Below, piece by piece: positions 35,446-43,834 of a stretch of DNA of 64,000 nucleotides. A model generated the notes under the pieces. It did not search any database. It was not told the origin of the DNA and was given only the letters and a program-made list of their open reading frames with translations. The stretch is from Cohnella sp. OV330 (GTDB lineage Bacteria > Bacillota > Bacilli > Paenibacillales > Paenibacillaceae): the NCBI RefSeq assembly GCF_900112065.1, contig NZ_FOKE01000009.1:40672-104671 (forward strand), written 5' to 3'. Within the stretch, counting starts at the first letter, position 1. Every line of letters begins with the position of its first letter. The position numbers and the translations under genes are program-made.

Positions 35446-35842
35446 CGGCGGTGGCTCCTTTTGCCAATCATTGTTTCGATATTTTATCATAGCGCCGCGC
35501 GGGATGCCTAATTCGGAGGCGGTCGGAGGGAAGGGGCGAATGGTTGGATGCTGCGTGCCGGTTATCCTCGGCATGATGAGCGTCGATGGTCGCTTGCCGA
35601 GTAGTAAAGATGACGAGATTTGTTGAAATTCTCTTCATTTCTGACGCGTGAAGTTATGATTGGGTGATATACGTCGTTAAAATTGTTTATTATATGTAAA
35701 ATTTATTGACATGTAATTCACGGGAGAATATGATTCATTTAACAAACGGTTGCCGTCAGGCAGACGCCTATCGCCGGATCCCCGCCCGAAGGGAGGAATG
35801 GCTCTTGTCCTCCGAGTATCGGATCGGAGAGGAGCCGCAGTC
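35446..35842. other. Divergent intergenic region
   Basis: About 400 bp between the CDF gene and the ATP-grasp operon. AT-rich from about 35620. It holds the promoter at 35706-35734 and a leader of about 100 bases; no gene or riboswitch fold is recognised. Confidence 0.6.
35706..35734 (+). promoter_or_regulatory. Sigma-A promoter of the ATP-grasp/alpha-E/transglutaminase operon
   Basis: Perfect TTGACA (35706-35711), 17-base spacer, TATGAT (35729-35734). It suggests strong, constitutive-type expression. Confidence 0.82.
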
Positions 35843-37297
35843 ATGGAATTATGGAACGCAATCACCTCGCTGTCGCCTCCTGCCTCGAAGTTTTACGACG
35901 AGATGTTCGAAGGGACGCAGGTCAGGGGTCATTACGAAAAGGTGCAAGCCATCCTCTCGCGTCTCAGCATCGACGAGCGCGCAGCCAGGCAGCGTCAGAT
36001 GAACCGCCGGCTGATGGAGGAGGGCATCACCTTCACCTTGTCGCAGCCCGGCCAATCCGAGGCGCTTGAGCGTACGATTCCGTTCGACTTGGTACCCCGC
36101 ATCATTCCAGGCGCCGAATGGGAGAAGATCGAGCGCGGCGTCTCGCAGCGCGTGCGCGCTTTGAACGCATTTCTAAAGGACGTCTACCACGAGCAGCATA
36201 TTTTCCAGGATGGGCTAATCCCCAGGCGCATGGTGCTTGGCAACCGCTACTTCAGAGGCGAGATGATGCGTCTCTCCGTGCCGGGCGGCGCTTACGTGAC
36301 GGCATCGGGCATCGACCTGATCCGCGACGAGAAGGGCGACTACTTCGTGCTGGAGGACAATTTGCGCTCTCCTTCGGGGTTCTCGTACATTTTCAAAAGC
36401 AGGTCCACCATGACCCACGATTTTCCGGAATTATACTTCTCCCACGCCATCCGCGGCATCGACCGTACGCTGGATGCTTTTCGATCCTCCCTGCGCGCCA
36501 TGGCCCAGACGGACAAGAGCGATCCCGTCATCGCGCTGCTGACGCCCGGCAGCTTCAACTCGGCGTATTTCGAGCATGCGTTTCTGGCGCAGCAGATGGG
36601 CATCGAGTTGGTAGAAGGACGCGATCTCGTCTGCGAGGACCACAAGATCTACATGCGCGGCACCCGCGGCAAACGGCGGGTCGACGTGCTGTACAGGCGG
36701 ATCGACGACGACTTCCTCGACCCGCTCGCCTTCCGGCCGGATTCGATGCTCGGCGTCGCCGGGCTGATGAACGCTTACCGCTTCGGCAATATCGCGATCG
36801 CGAATGCGCCGGGCACGGGCGTGGCCGACGACAAAGCGATATACACCTTCGTACCGGACATGATCCGCTACTATCTGAACGAAACGCCGATTCTTTCCAA
36901 TGTGCCCACTTATCTGATGAGTCGTCCGGAAGAAAGGGAATACGTGCTGCAGCGGCTGGATGAGATGGTCGTCAAGGAAACGTCGCTGTCGGGCGGCTAC
37001 GGCATGCTGATCGGTCCTTCGTCGACCGAGGGAGAGCGCGCGGCCTTCGCTCAGAAGATCATGGCCGATCCCGACAATTATATCGCGCAGCCGACGATCA
37101 AGCTGTCCACCGCCCCCGTCTGCATGGACGGACGGCTCGTATCGCGGCATATCGATCTTCGCGTGTTCGCGCTCATGAACGGCAGTCGGGTGCATGTGCT
37201 GCCCGGCGGGCTCACGCGCGTCGCCATGAAGGAAGGTTCGCTGGTCGTCAATTCGTCCCAAGGGGGCGGCTGCAAGGATACATGGGTATTAGCATGA
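35843..37297 (+). CDS. Circularly permuted ATP-grasp protein (COG2308)
   Basis: 484 residues from the ATG at 35843, with GGAG eight bases upstream. Characteristic stretches: RIIPGAEWEKIERGVSQRVRAL, YFVLEDNLRSPSGFSY and VVKETSLSGGYGMLIGP, the last being the nucleotide-binding segment of the permuted ATP-grasp domain. Proteins of this family are predicted amide-bond or peptide ligases; no reaction has been shown to my knowledge. It forms an operon with an alpha-E protein (21 bp on) and a transglutaminase-fold protein, a gene trio conserved in many bacteria and described from comparative genomics as an amidoligase/peptidase system. Confidence 0.9.
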   Translation: MELWNAITSLSPPASKFYDEMFEGTQVRGHYEKVQAILSRLSIDERAARQRQMNRRLMEEGITFTLSQPGQSEALERTIPFDLVPRIIPGAEWEKIERGVSQRVRALNAFLKDVYHEQHIFQDGLIPRRMVLGNRYFRGEMMRLSVPGGAYVTASGIDLIRDEKGDYFVLEDNLRSPSGFSYIFKSRSTMTHDFPELYFSHAIRGIDRTLDAFRSSLRAMAQTDKSDPVIALLTPGSFNSAYFEHAFLAQQMGIELVEGRDLVCEDHKIYMRGTRGKRRVDVLYRRIDDDFLDPLAFRPDSMLGVAGLMNAYRFGNIAIANAPGTGVADDKAIYTFVPDMIRYYLNETPILSNVPTYLMSRPEEREYVLQRLDEMVVKETSLSGGYGMLIGPSSTEGERAAFAQKIMADPDNYIAQPTIKLSTAPVCMDGRLVSRHIDLRVFALMNGSRVHVLPGGLTRVAMKEGSLVVNSSQGGGCKDTWVLA

Positions 37298-37318
37298 TCG
37301 TGACGAGGAGGAGACGCT

Positions 37319-38272
37319 ATGCTGGACCGCATCGCGGAATCGTTGTTCTGGATCGGACGCTATACGGAGAGGGCGGAAAACCACGCGCGGCTCATTGACG
37401 TGTACTACCACCTCCGGGAGGATGAGCAGGGGCCGGATGAACAGGTGTGGCGCCGCATCGTAGGCGCGATCGGCGATCTCTCGGCTTACGAGGAGAAGCA
37501 TGCCGCCTACGGCGAACGCGAGGTCATCCACTTTCTGACGCTGGACGCGACGCAGGCCAACTCGCTGGTCGTCTGCGTCTCCCAGGCGCGGGATAATCTG
37601 AGGAAGATTCGGGATCGGCTCCCTTCCGAGCTATGGAATCTGCTGAACGGCTTCTATCTATGGCTGAAAAGCTGCGATACGGCCGAGGTGCTCGGAGACT
37701 CGCCTCATCGGTTTTATCAGCGTATCAAGGAAGGCCTGGCGGCGTTCCAAGGGACGGCGGTGTCGATCGCGCTGCGCGACGATGCGTACAGCATGATGGA
37801 GAGCGGACGGTATCTCGAGCGTTCCGAAAATATCGTGCGGCTGCTTCAATCCGTGCTGCGATATACGGCGGAGACGGGAAGCTCTTCCTACGCCTACCTG
37901 ATGGCCGTGCTCAAGTCGGTCGGCGGGTACGAGGCCTTTCGCAGGCTCGGCATCGAGGAGCTGAGCACGGAGGAGGTGTCGTCGTTTCTGCTGGCGCAAG
38001 AGCAATTCCCGCGGTCCGTCCACTATGCGCTCGCGAGCTTCTCGGACCACCTCAAGGCGCTGCGAGCCGGGGCGAGCCGGTCGGGCTCGGGGCTCGACCG
38101 GATCATTCGGACCGCCGACAAAGCCCGCTCCGAACTGGGGTGGCTGGAGCGCCCGGACATCAACGCCGATTCGCTGGACGCCGTCCTGCAGCAACTGCTC
38201 GCGACGAACAGTCAGCTCGGCGAGGCGATGGCGAAGGCTTTTTTTTCCCCCGGACGGGAGGTCACGGCATGA
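37319..38272 (+). CDS. Alpha-E domain protein (COG2307)
   Basis: 317 residues, almost entirely alpha-helical. It opens with the family signature MLDRIAESLFWIGRYTERAENHARLID (first 20 residues are enough to recognise it) and ends with repeated helices rich in Leu and Arg. Function unknown; it always travels with the permuted ATP-grasp partner and is thought to form a complex with it. GAGGAG lies seven bases upstream. The stop overlaps the next start (ATGA, 38269-38272). Confidence 0.9.
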   Translation: MLDRIAESLFWIGRYTERAENHARLIDVYYHLREDEQGPDEQVWRRIVGAIGDLSAYEEKHAAYGEREVIHFLTLDATQANSLVVCVSQARDNLRKIRDRLPSELWNLLNGFYLWLKSCDTAEVLGDSPHRFYQRIKEGLAAFQGTAVSIALRDDAYSMMESGRYLERSENIVRLLQSVLRYTAETGSSSYAYLMAVLKSVGGYEAFRRLGIEELSTEEVSSFLLAQEQFPRSVHYALASFSDHLKALRAGASRSGSGLDRIIRTADKARSELGWLERPDINADSLDAVLQQLLATNSQLGEAMAKAFFSPGREVTA

Positions 38273-39135
38273 AGCTGGATATTACCCACGTCACGACCTA
38301 CAGGTACGGCGCGCCGGTGACGGACAGTGTCAATGAGCTGCGGCTCGCCCCTCGGACTGACGAGCGCCAAGCCTGCTACCAGCACCGTCTGATCATCGAG
38401 CCCAACGTTTCCTTGATGTCTTACGAAGATTACTTCGGCAATCGCGTGCATGCCTTTACGGCCAACCATCCGCATCGGGAGCTCGTCATCACTTCCCGGT
38501 CGACGGTCGTCACCCGCGACTCGGAGATGAAGCGCAAGTCCGAGACCGAGCCGTTCGAGTCGTGGTCGCGGCTGCGCACCGACGCGTTTCGCGACGCCAA
38601 TGCGGAGTATCTGCTGCCGACGCCCTTCGCGACCTTTCATCCGACGGTTGCGGGGTACGCCGAGGATGCGGCATGCGGAGCCGAGCGGGTAGGCGTATTC
38701 GACTTTGTCCAATGCGCGTCCGGCCGCATCTTCGGCGACTTCGAGTACAAGCCGCTGTCGACGGCGGTCCACACGACGGCCGACGAGATGATCGCCATCG
38801 GCTCGGGCGTCTGCCAGGACTTCGCGCATCTGCTGCTCGCGATCTGCCGCATGCGCGGCGTGCCCGCGCGGTACGTGAGCGGGTACCACTTCGTCGGCGA
38901 CCTGCAGGGGCGGAATGCGGACTTCGAGCAGGCTTCCCACGCATGGGTCGAGGTGTACGTGCCCGGCATGGGCTGGCAGGGCTTCGATCCCACTAACAAC
39001 GGGCTCGTGGACTGGCGGTACGTCAAGCTGGCGCATGGCCGGGACTACCTGGACATCGTGCCGGTCAAGGGCGTGTATCGGGGGACCGGCGAGCAGACGC
39101 TGACGGTGAACGTGGATGTGCAGCTGGCGGGATAA
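38269..39135 (+). CDS. Transglutaminase-like cysteine peptidase (COG1305)
   Basis: 288 residues. N-terminal beta-rich domain, then the transglutaminase core with Cys182 in GSGVCQDFAHLL, His224 in ASHAWVEVY and Asp240 in FDPTNN, the complete triad. No signal peptide is seen, so it acts in the cytoplasm. In this operon type it is expected to cut or remodel the peptide made by the ATP-grasp ligase. Coupled to the alpha-E gene by a 4-bp overlap. Last gene of the trio; the hairpin array follows about 120 bp later. Confidence 0.92.
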   Translation: MKLDITHVTTYRYGAPVTDSVNELRLAPRTDERQACYQHRLIIEPNVSLMSYEDYFGNRVHAFTANHPHRELVITSRSTVVTRDSEMKRKSETEPFESWSRLRTDAFRDANAEYLLPTPFATFHPTVAGYAEDAACGAERVGVFDFVQCASGRIFGDFEYKPLSTAVHTTADEMIAIGSGVCQDFAHLLLAICRMRGVPARYVSGYHFVGDLQGRNADFEQASHAWVEVYVPGMGWQGFDPTNNGLVDWRYVKLAHGRDYLDIVPVKGVYRGTGEQTLTVNVDVQLAG

Positions 39136-39254
39136 CGCGGGCGAGGTTGGATGCAGGTAGCGGGAGAATTATATATTTGCTGCCGGCAGGGTGCGTATGA
39201 AAAGTTGTCCGGGAGTCGCGGAAATGCGGCGGCGGGCGGCTTTTTTTGTTGCGG

Positions 39255-39540
39255 GAGGCGAAGCCTGCTGACTAGTAAGCGATGGAGCCGGAAGCGGGCT
39301 GGGGAGTCGGATCGCATGCTGAATAGCAGGGGATGAGGCCGGAAGCGAGCTGGGGAGCCGGATCGCCTGCTGAATAGTAGGCGATGGGGCCAAGAACGAG
39401 CTGTGGGGTCGGATCGCATGCTGAATAGCAGGGGATGAGGCCGGAAGCGAGCTGGGGAGCCGGATCGCCTGCTGAATAGTAGGCGATGAGGCCAAGAACG
39501 AGCTGTGGGGTCGGATCGCCTGCTGAATAGCAGGGGATGG
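39255..39540. repeat. Array of six 51-bp hairpin units
   Basis: The core GCTGAATAG (GCTGACTAG in the first copy) recurs at 39267, 39318, 39369, 39420, 39471 and 39522, an exact 51-bp period. The best copies have 10-base arms ATCGCCTGCT / AGTAGGCGAT around GAAT, with one G-T pair. Alternate units have two variants, so a 102-bp higher order is visible. It lies between the transglutaminase gene and the riboswitch-controlled gene, in tandem orientation. The stretch 39546-39800 after it is AT-rich and holds no gene that I can see; a promoter for the riboswitch transcript should lie there. Confidence 0.88.
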
Positions 39541-39800
39541 ATCAGAGACACCTCGTTTTCAATGATGAATGTTCGGATTCTGGTCTAAGTAAAACGTGCT
39601 TCTTATTGATAATGTTAAAAATCGTCGCCTTTTACGTACGATTCGCGCAATTATCATTGACACGTACGCCTGACGCGCGTAAACTAACTGTCGGGAAGCA
39701 GTGAACACAACATTTGAGCGGCTAACCCAGCTGCAGCTGCTTTACCGTATCGCAAGACAACAATTTACCTAACCGCCATCAGGCATCGACTATACGCGCA

Positions 39801-39910
39801 TTCGTATATCTCCGGCGATAAGGGCCGGTGGTCTCTACCGGGAACCGTGAATTCCCGACTACGAAGGAGCGGAGGGCATCTCCGTATCTTTTGGCGGTCG
39901 GGAATTTTTC
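39801..39910 (+). promoter_or_regulatory. Purine riboswitch, guanine type
   Basis: The aptamer spans 39801-39865. P1 is TTCGTA / TACGAA (39801-39806, 39860-39865). P2 is formed by CCGGC and GCCGG around the loop GATAAGG. The junction GTCTCTACC, P3 arms CGGGA / TCCCG and the loop ACCGTGAAT follow the xpt aptamer closely. The L2 GG and L3 CC needed for loop-loop pairing are present. The ligand-specifying base, C74 of xpt, is C at 39859, so guanine (or hypoxanthine) is expected, not adenine. An expression platform follows directly. It lies upstream of a FAD-dependent dehydrogenase gene, not of a purine uptake gene. Confidence 0.9.
39850..39910 (+). terminator. Riboswitch terminator overlapping the aptamer
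   Basis: AATTCCCGAC (39850-39859) pairs perfectly with GTCGGGAATT (39897-39906), followed by T-rich sequence. The 5' arm is the P3 3' strand and the J3/1 ligand-binding bases, so aptamer and terminator exclude each other; the loop holds a small CGGAG/CTCCG hairpin. Confidence 0.8.
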
Positions 39911-39931
39911 ATTTTCGGGAGGCAGAACAAA

Positions 39932-41416
39932 ATGACGAATGCTTATGACGTCATCGTCGTCGGCGCCGGGCCGGCGGGTATTTTCGCGTGCTACGAGCTC
40001 TATCGCAAGTCCCCGCGTCTTAAGGTGCTGCTGCTGGACAAGGGCCATGAGATCCACCGCCGCCGGTGCCCGATCCTCGAAGAGAAGATTCAGCTCTGTC
40101 CCCCGGCTGCCGGGAAAAAAGAATTCGCCGGCTGCCTGCCGGCCTGCTCGATCACGGCGGGCTTCGGCGGGGCGGGCGCGTACAGCGACGGGAAGTTCAA
40201 CATTACGACCGAGTTCGGCGGTTGGCTGACGGATTATCTGCCGGCCTCGCAGGTGCTGGGCCTCATTAAGTACGTAGACGAGGTCAACCTCTCCCACGGC
40301 GCGACGCATACCATTACCGACCCGACGACCGACGTCGTCAAGAGCATCGAACAGCGTGCTTATGCCGCCGGTCTGAAGCTGCTGCGCGCGCAGGTGCGGC
40401 ACCTCGGCACGGAGCAGAACCTGGAGATTCTGAAGTCGATCGCCGCCTACCTGGCGGACAAGATCGAGATGCGGTTCAAGACGGAGGTCGCGGACCTGCT
40501 GACCGTAAAGGAAGGCGGCGGGCACCGGGCGACGGGCGTCGTCCTGAAGGGCGGCGAGGAGCTGTTCGCGGACACGGTCGTGGTCGCGCCGGGACGGGAC
40601 GGATCGGCTTGGCTGACGGAGGTGCTGAAGAAGCGCCGCATCAAAATGCACAGCAACCAGGTCGATATCGGCGTACGGGTCGAGACGTCGGATGTGGTCA
40701 TGCGCGAGATCAACGAGCATTTATACGAGGGAAAGTTCGTGTTCAACACGTCGGTGGGCACGCGCGTCCGCACGTTTTGCAGCAATCCGTCCGGACACGT
40801 GGTCGTCGAAAACCACAGCGGCGTCATGGCCGCGAACGGCCATGCGTTCAAGGATCCGGCGCTCGGCTCGTCCAATACGAACTTCGCGCTGCTCGTGTCG
40901 CACAAGTTCACCGAGCCGTTCGACAAGCCGAACGAATACGCGCGGGAAATTTGCGAGCGCGCGAACGACCTGTCCGGCGGCGGCGTCATCGTGCAGAAGT
41001 ACGGCGATATCCTGCGGGGACGCCGTTCGACCGCAGCGCGGATCAAGGAAGGTTTCCTGGAGCCGACGTTAAAAGAAGCCGTGCCTGGAGATCTGGGCCT
41101 GGTCCTGCCGTACAACACGATGAAGAGCCTGATCGAGATGGTCGAAGCGCTGGACAAGGTAACGCCAGGCCTTGCGTCCGAGCATACGCTGTTTTACGGC
41201 GTCGAGGCGAAGTTCTACTCCGCGCGTCCGCAGCTGACGGACCGGCTTGAGACCGAGATCGCCGGATTGTACTGCGGCGGCGACGGCGCGGGCATCACGC
41301 GGGGACTCGCGCAAGCCGGCGCGGCAGGGGTATGGATCGCGCGCGCCGTCGCAGAGCGCATGAAGGGGAAGACCGACAGCTTGGGCGCGGCATCATCGGA
41401 TATCGTCTCCGTATAA
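39932..41416 (+). CDS. FAD-dependent dehydrogenase (COG2509-type)
   Basis: 494 residues. N-terminal dinucleotide-binding loop VVGAGPAGIFACYEL (about 8-22), cysteine-containing stretch RRRCPILEEK, CPPAAGKKEFAGCLPACS, SITAGFGGAGAYSDGKFN, and a C-terminal FAD motif GLYCGGDGAGITRGLAQAGAAG. The pattern fits the uncharacterised FAD-dependent dehydrogenases of COG2509; a substrate is not known. Cys residues around 50-75 could be redox-active or bind metal, which is inference. No signal peptide. GGGAGG lies ten bases before the ATG. It is the only gene behind the guanine-type riboswitch, so its activity should be linked to purine status. Confidence 0.85.
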   Translation: MTNAYDVIVVGAGPAGIFACYELYRKSPRLKVLLLDKGHEIHRRRCPILEEKIQLCPPAAGKKEFAGCLPACSITAGFGGAGAYSDGKFNITTEFGGWLTDYLPASQVLGLIKYVDEVNLSHGATHTITDPTTDVVKSIEQRAYAAGLKLLRAQVRHLGTEQNLEILKSIAAYLADKIEMRFKTEVADLLTVKEGGGHRATGVVLKGGEELFADTVVVAPGRDGSAWLTEVLKKRRIKMHSNQVDIGVRVETSDVVMREINEHLYEGKFVFNTSVGTRVRTFCSNPSGHVVVENHSGVMAANGHAFKDPALGSSNTNFALLVSHKFTEPFDKPNEYAREICERANDLSGGGVIVQKYGDILRGRRSTAARIKEGFLEPTLKEAVPGDLGLVLPYNTMKSLIEMVEALDKVTPGLASEHTLFYGVEAKFYSARPQLTDRLETEIAGLYCGGDGAGITRGLAQAGAAGVWIARAVAERMKGKTDSLGAASSDIVSV

Positions 41417-41460
41417 ACCACGGTCAACAGTTTGTCTGTCCGGCGCTTCTCGAAGCTATA

Positions 41461-41506
41461 AAAATAAGGGGAGGCAGCGTATCGCGCTGCCTCCCTTTAT
41501 TTTTAT
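41461..41506. terminator. Bidirectional terminator
   Basis: GGGAGGCAGCG (41469-41479) with CGCTGCCTCCC (41485-41495), flanked by A-rich and T-rich tails; it serves the convergent dehydrogenase and DsbA-like genes and overlaps the latter's stop codon. Confidence 0.92.
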
Positions 41507-42144
41507 GCGCCGCCCTGCTCCGCGATCTTCCCGAACGCCTTGACGAATTCGGCGGCCGGATAGGCGCCGGACAAGCCGTACTTGCCGTTCAGCACGAAAA
41601 AGGGAACGCCCGAGATGCCCATGGCCGAAGCGCGCTCCAGATCCTCCTGCACCTCCTCGGCTCCGCGGCCTTCGTCCAGCGCCGTCTCGAGCGGGAAGGT
41701 CTCAAGGCCAAGGTCCGCCGCGATCTCGAGCAGCACGTCGCGCTTCGCGATATCTCTGCCGTACTCAAAATATGCCATCATGACGGCGTCGATCCAAGCC
41801 TCCTGCCGATCTGCGGGCAGGATCGCGGTCAGGCGATGCGCCAGCACCGTATTCGGCATCCGCGTCACGCGGTCGAACCGGAACGGCACGCCGACGGCCG
41901 CGCCGGCATCGGTCACGCGCTGCAGCATCTCCTCGATGCGGTGTTCGCCGCCCATTTTGTGCGCCATCGAAGCGCGGAAGGGCAACCCTTCGGGGGGCAG
42001 CGAATGATCCAGCAGAAAGGCATGATAGCTCACGGTGACGTCCTCTCCGGATTCCGAAACCCATTGTTCGATCGCGTCGATCACGTTCTTTTTGCCGATT
42101 CTGCACCAAGGGCAGACCATGTCGGAGTAAATGTCGATATGCAT
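41503..42144 (-). CDS. DsbA-family oxidoreductase (FrnE-like)
   Basis: 213 residues, thioredoxin fold with helical insertion. The active site CPWC is at 11-14 in DIYSDMVCPWCRIGK, and the cis-Pro loop ISGVPFFVLNG near 175-185, both typical of FrnE / HCCA-isomerase-like DsbA proteins. There is no signal peptide, so it works in the cytoplasm. Members catalyse thiol-disulfide exchange or isomerisation. Start at 42144 follows GAGGAG at seven to eight bases; the longer frame upstream is not supported. Divergent from the aldo/keto reductase gene with about 155 bp between. Confidence 0.9.
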   Translation of the reverse strand: MHIDIYSDMVCPWCRIGKKNVIDAIEQWVSESGEDVTVSYHAFLLDHSLPPEGLPFRASMAHKMGGEHRIEEMLQRVTDAGAAVGVPFRFDRVTRMPNTVLAHRLTAILPADRQEAWIDAVMMAYFEYGRDIAKRDVLLEIAADLGLETFPLETALDEGRGAEEVQEDLERASAMGISGVPFFVLNGKYGLSGAYPAAEFVKAFGKIAEQGGA

Positions 42145-42300
42145 GAGCGTTAGCTCCTCGTCTTTTTGAAGTTGGGGCGGCGGGGCGCTAGGCTTCGCCG
42201 ACACCTTGAGTATGCCAGAACGAGCGGTCGCGATCAACGTGCGGACCTTGCGTATCCGTGGTAACATGGCCTAAGATCGTCGCGAAAAGGAGTGGACGGG

Positions 42301-43131
42301 ATGCGGTGGACGAAGGCATCGGCCGTGGAACTGCTGAACGGCGAATGGATGCCCCGGCTAGGGCTGGGCGTATGGCGGGCCAAGTCGGGCGCGGAAACGG
42401 AGAATGCGGTGAGGGCCGCGCTGGCGGCGGGTTACCGCGCGATCGATACCGCGTCGCTGTACGGCAACGAAGCGGACGTAGGCCGGGCGATCCGCGATTC
42501 CGGCATCGCGAGAGACAAGCTGTTCGTCACGTCCAAGGTATGGAACGACGAGCAGGGCTACGACGAGACGCTGCGCGCCTTTTACAGGAGCAAGGAGCGG
42601 CTCGGCATCGGCGCGGTCGATCTTTATTTGGTGCACTGGCCCGTGCCGGGCAAGTACAAGGATACATACCGGGCGCTGGAACGCCTGTACGACGAAGGCG
42701 AAGTGCGCGCCATCGGCGTCAGCAACTTCAAGATCCATCACTTGGAGGACTTGATGGGCGTCTGCCGAATCAAGCCGATGGTCAATCAGGTGGAGCTGCA
42801 TCCGCTGCTGACGCAGAAGCCCTTGCTTGAATTCCTGCGGCGCGAAGGCATCCAGCCGGAGGCGTGGCGCCCGCTCATGCAGGGACGGCTGGACCTGCCG
42901 CTGCTGGCCGAGCTGGCGGACAAATACGGCAAGACGCCGGCGCAGGTCGTGCTCCGTTGGCATCTGCAACAGGAGATCGTCGTCATTCCCAAATCAGTGC
43001 AAGCGCGGCGCATCGAGGAGAACGCGGACGTGTTCGACTTCGCGCTCTCCGATGCGGACATGGCCCGGATCGACGGGCTGAACGAGGATCGCCGCTTCGG
43101 CATGGATCCGGATCTGGTCCGGGGCGATTGA
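42301..43131 (+). CDS. Aldo/keto reductase
   Basis: 276 residues, (beta/alpha)8 NADPH-dependent carbonyl reductase. Catalytic tetrad Asp49, Tyr54, Lys79 and His112 is complete (GYRAIDTASLYGNE, FVTSKVWND, DLYLVHWP). The C-terminal QEIVVIPKSVQARRIEENADVFDF binds the cofactor phosphate. Start at 42301 is chosen because AAGGAG lies eight bases upstream; a GTG nine bases earlier overlaps the ribosome-binding site. Related Bacillus proteins (YvgN, YtbE) reduce methylglyoxal and other aldehydes. Residue 145-150 reads QPEAWRPL where most relatives have a shorter AYSPL loop. Confidence 0.93.
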   Translation: MRWTKASAVELLNGEWMPRLGLGVWRAKSGAETENAVRAALAAGYRAIDTASLYGNEADVGRAIRDSGIARDKLFVTSKVWNDEQGYDETLRAFYRSKERLGIGAVDLYLVHWPVPGKYKDTYRALERLYDEGEVRAIGVSNFKIHHLEDLMGVCRIKPMVNQVELHPLLTQKPLLEFLRREGIQPEAWRPLMQGRLDLPLLAELADKYGKTPAQVVLRWHLQQEIVVIPKSVQARRIEENADVFDFALSDADMARIDGLNEDRRFGMDPDLVRGD

Positions 43132-43200
43132 GCGTGCGCGCCTTGGAATAGGGCGGGAGCGCGGGCGGCATGCTAAGCTTTAACCGTGTCGTATCTCCCC

Positions 43201-43235
43201 TTGACAGCTGCAACTGTAACTGTTAATATTACAGT
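43201..43235 (+). promoter_or_regulatory. Promoter with overlapping dyad, probable Rrf2 operator
   Basis: TTGACA (43201-43206), 17-base spacer, TAATAT (43224-43229). The -10 box lies inside the inverted repeat ACTGT (43219-43223) - TAATATT - ACAGT (43231-43235), so a bound repressor would block polymerase. Autoregulation by the next gene is likely. Confidence 0.78.
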
Positions 43236-43262
43236 AACCCGCCGGGAAAGGGGGCGCCGCAT

Positions 43263-43688
43263 ATGAACAGCGAATTTATTATTGCCGTACACAGTCTGGT
43301 CCTGCTCGCGCACAAGCCGGACGGCATGGCGTCGAGCGAAGAGATCGCGGCCAATGTCTGCACGCATCCGGCGCGGGTGCGGAAGGTACTCGGTTTCTTG
43401 CGAAAAAACGGCTACGTGACGACGCGCGAAGGCTCGGGCGGCGGATACAGGCTCTGCATCGATCCTTCGGACATGACGCTGGCGGATATTTACCGGACGA
43501 TGGCGGCCGGCGCGATCACGCCGAACTGGTGCAGCGGCAATCCGGATATGGACTGCATGGTCGGTTCCAATATGCAGGAAGTGATGAATTCCGTGTTCTG
43601 CGGCGCCGAGAAGCAGCTCGAGAGCTATTTCCAGGGGATTACGATCGGTCAGATGCTGTCGCGCATCAAAGCGTGTCAGAAGACTTAG
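43263..43688 (+). CDS. Rrf2-family transcriptional regulator
   Basis: 141 residues. Winged helix with NSEFIIAVHSLVLLA at the N terminus, recognition helix THPARVRKVLGFLRKNGYV and the family's GSGGGYRL wing. Four cysteines are present (about 36, 97, 105 and 120 from the start, with a WCSGNPDMDC pair); their spacing is not that of the IscR or NsrR cluster, so it is closer to YwnA-type regulators with thiol or unknown sensing. GAAAGGGG lies before the ATG. It precedes a thioredoxin gene by 146 bp, in the same direction. Confidence 0.88.
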   Translation: MNSEFIIAVHSLVLLAHKPDGMASSEEIAANVCTHPARVRKVLGFLRKNGYVTTREGSGGGYRLCIDPSDMTLADIYRTMAAGAITPNWCSGNPDMDCMVGSNMQEVMNSVFCGAEKQLESYFQGITIGQMLSRIKACQKT

Positions 43689-43834
43689 CCGCGGGTAAGG
43701 TTCGTTGTGCGCTCCGCGCGCGGGATGGCAGCAGTCGCAGGATGGAGCGGACCGGAGCCATGGCGCTTCGTCGTCCGATCATCATATAGGAACGATATAC
43801 AGAATTCATTAAACCTCTGAAGGAGTGGATTACG

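Noticed and set aside
39045-39551. A 168-codon repetitive frame on the minus strand, and frames across 55416-55716
   Set aside because: They are translations of the 51-bp hairpin arrays; the period of 51 is divisible by three, which keeps frames open by chance.
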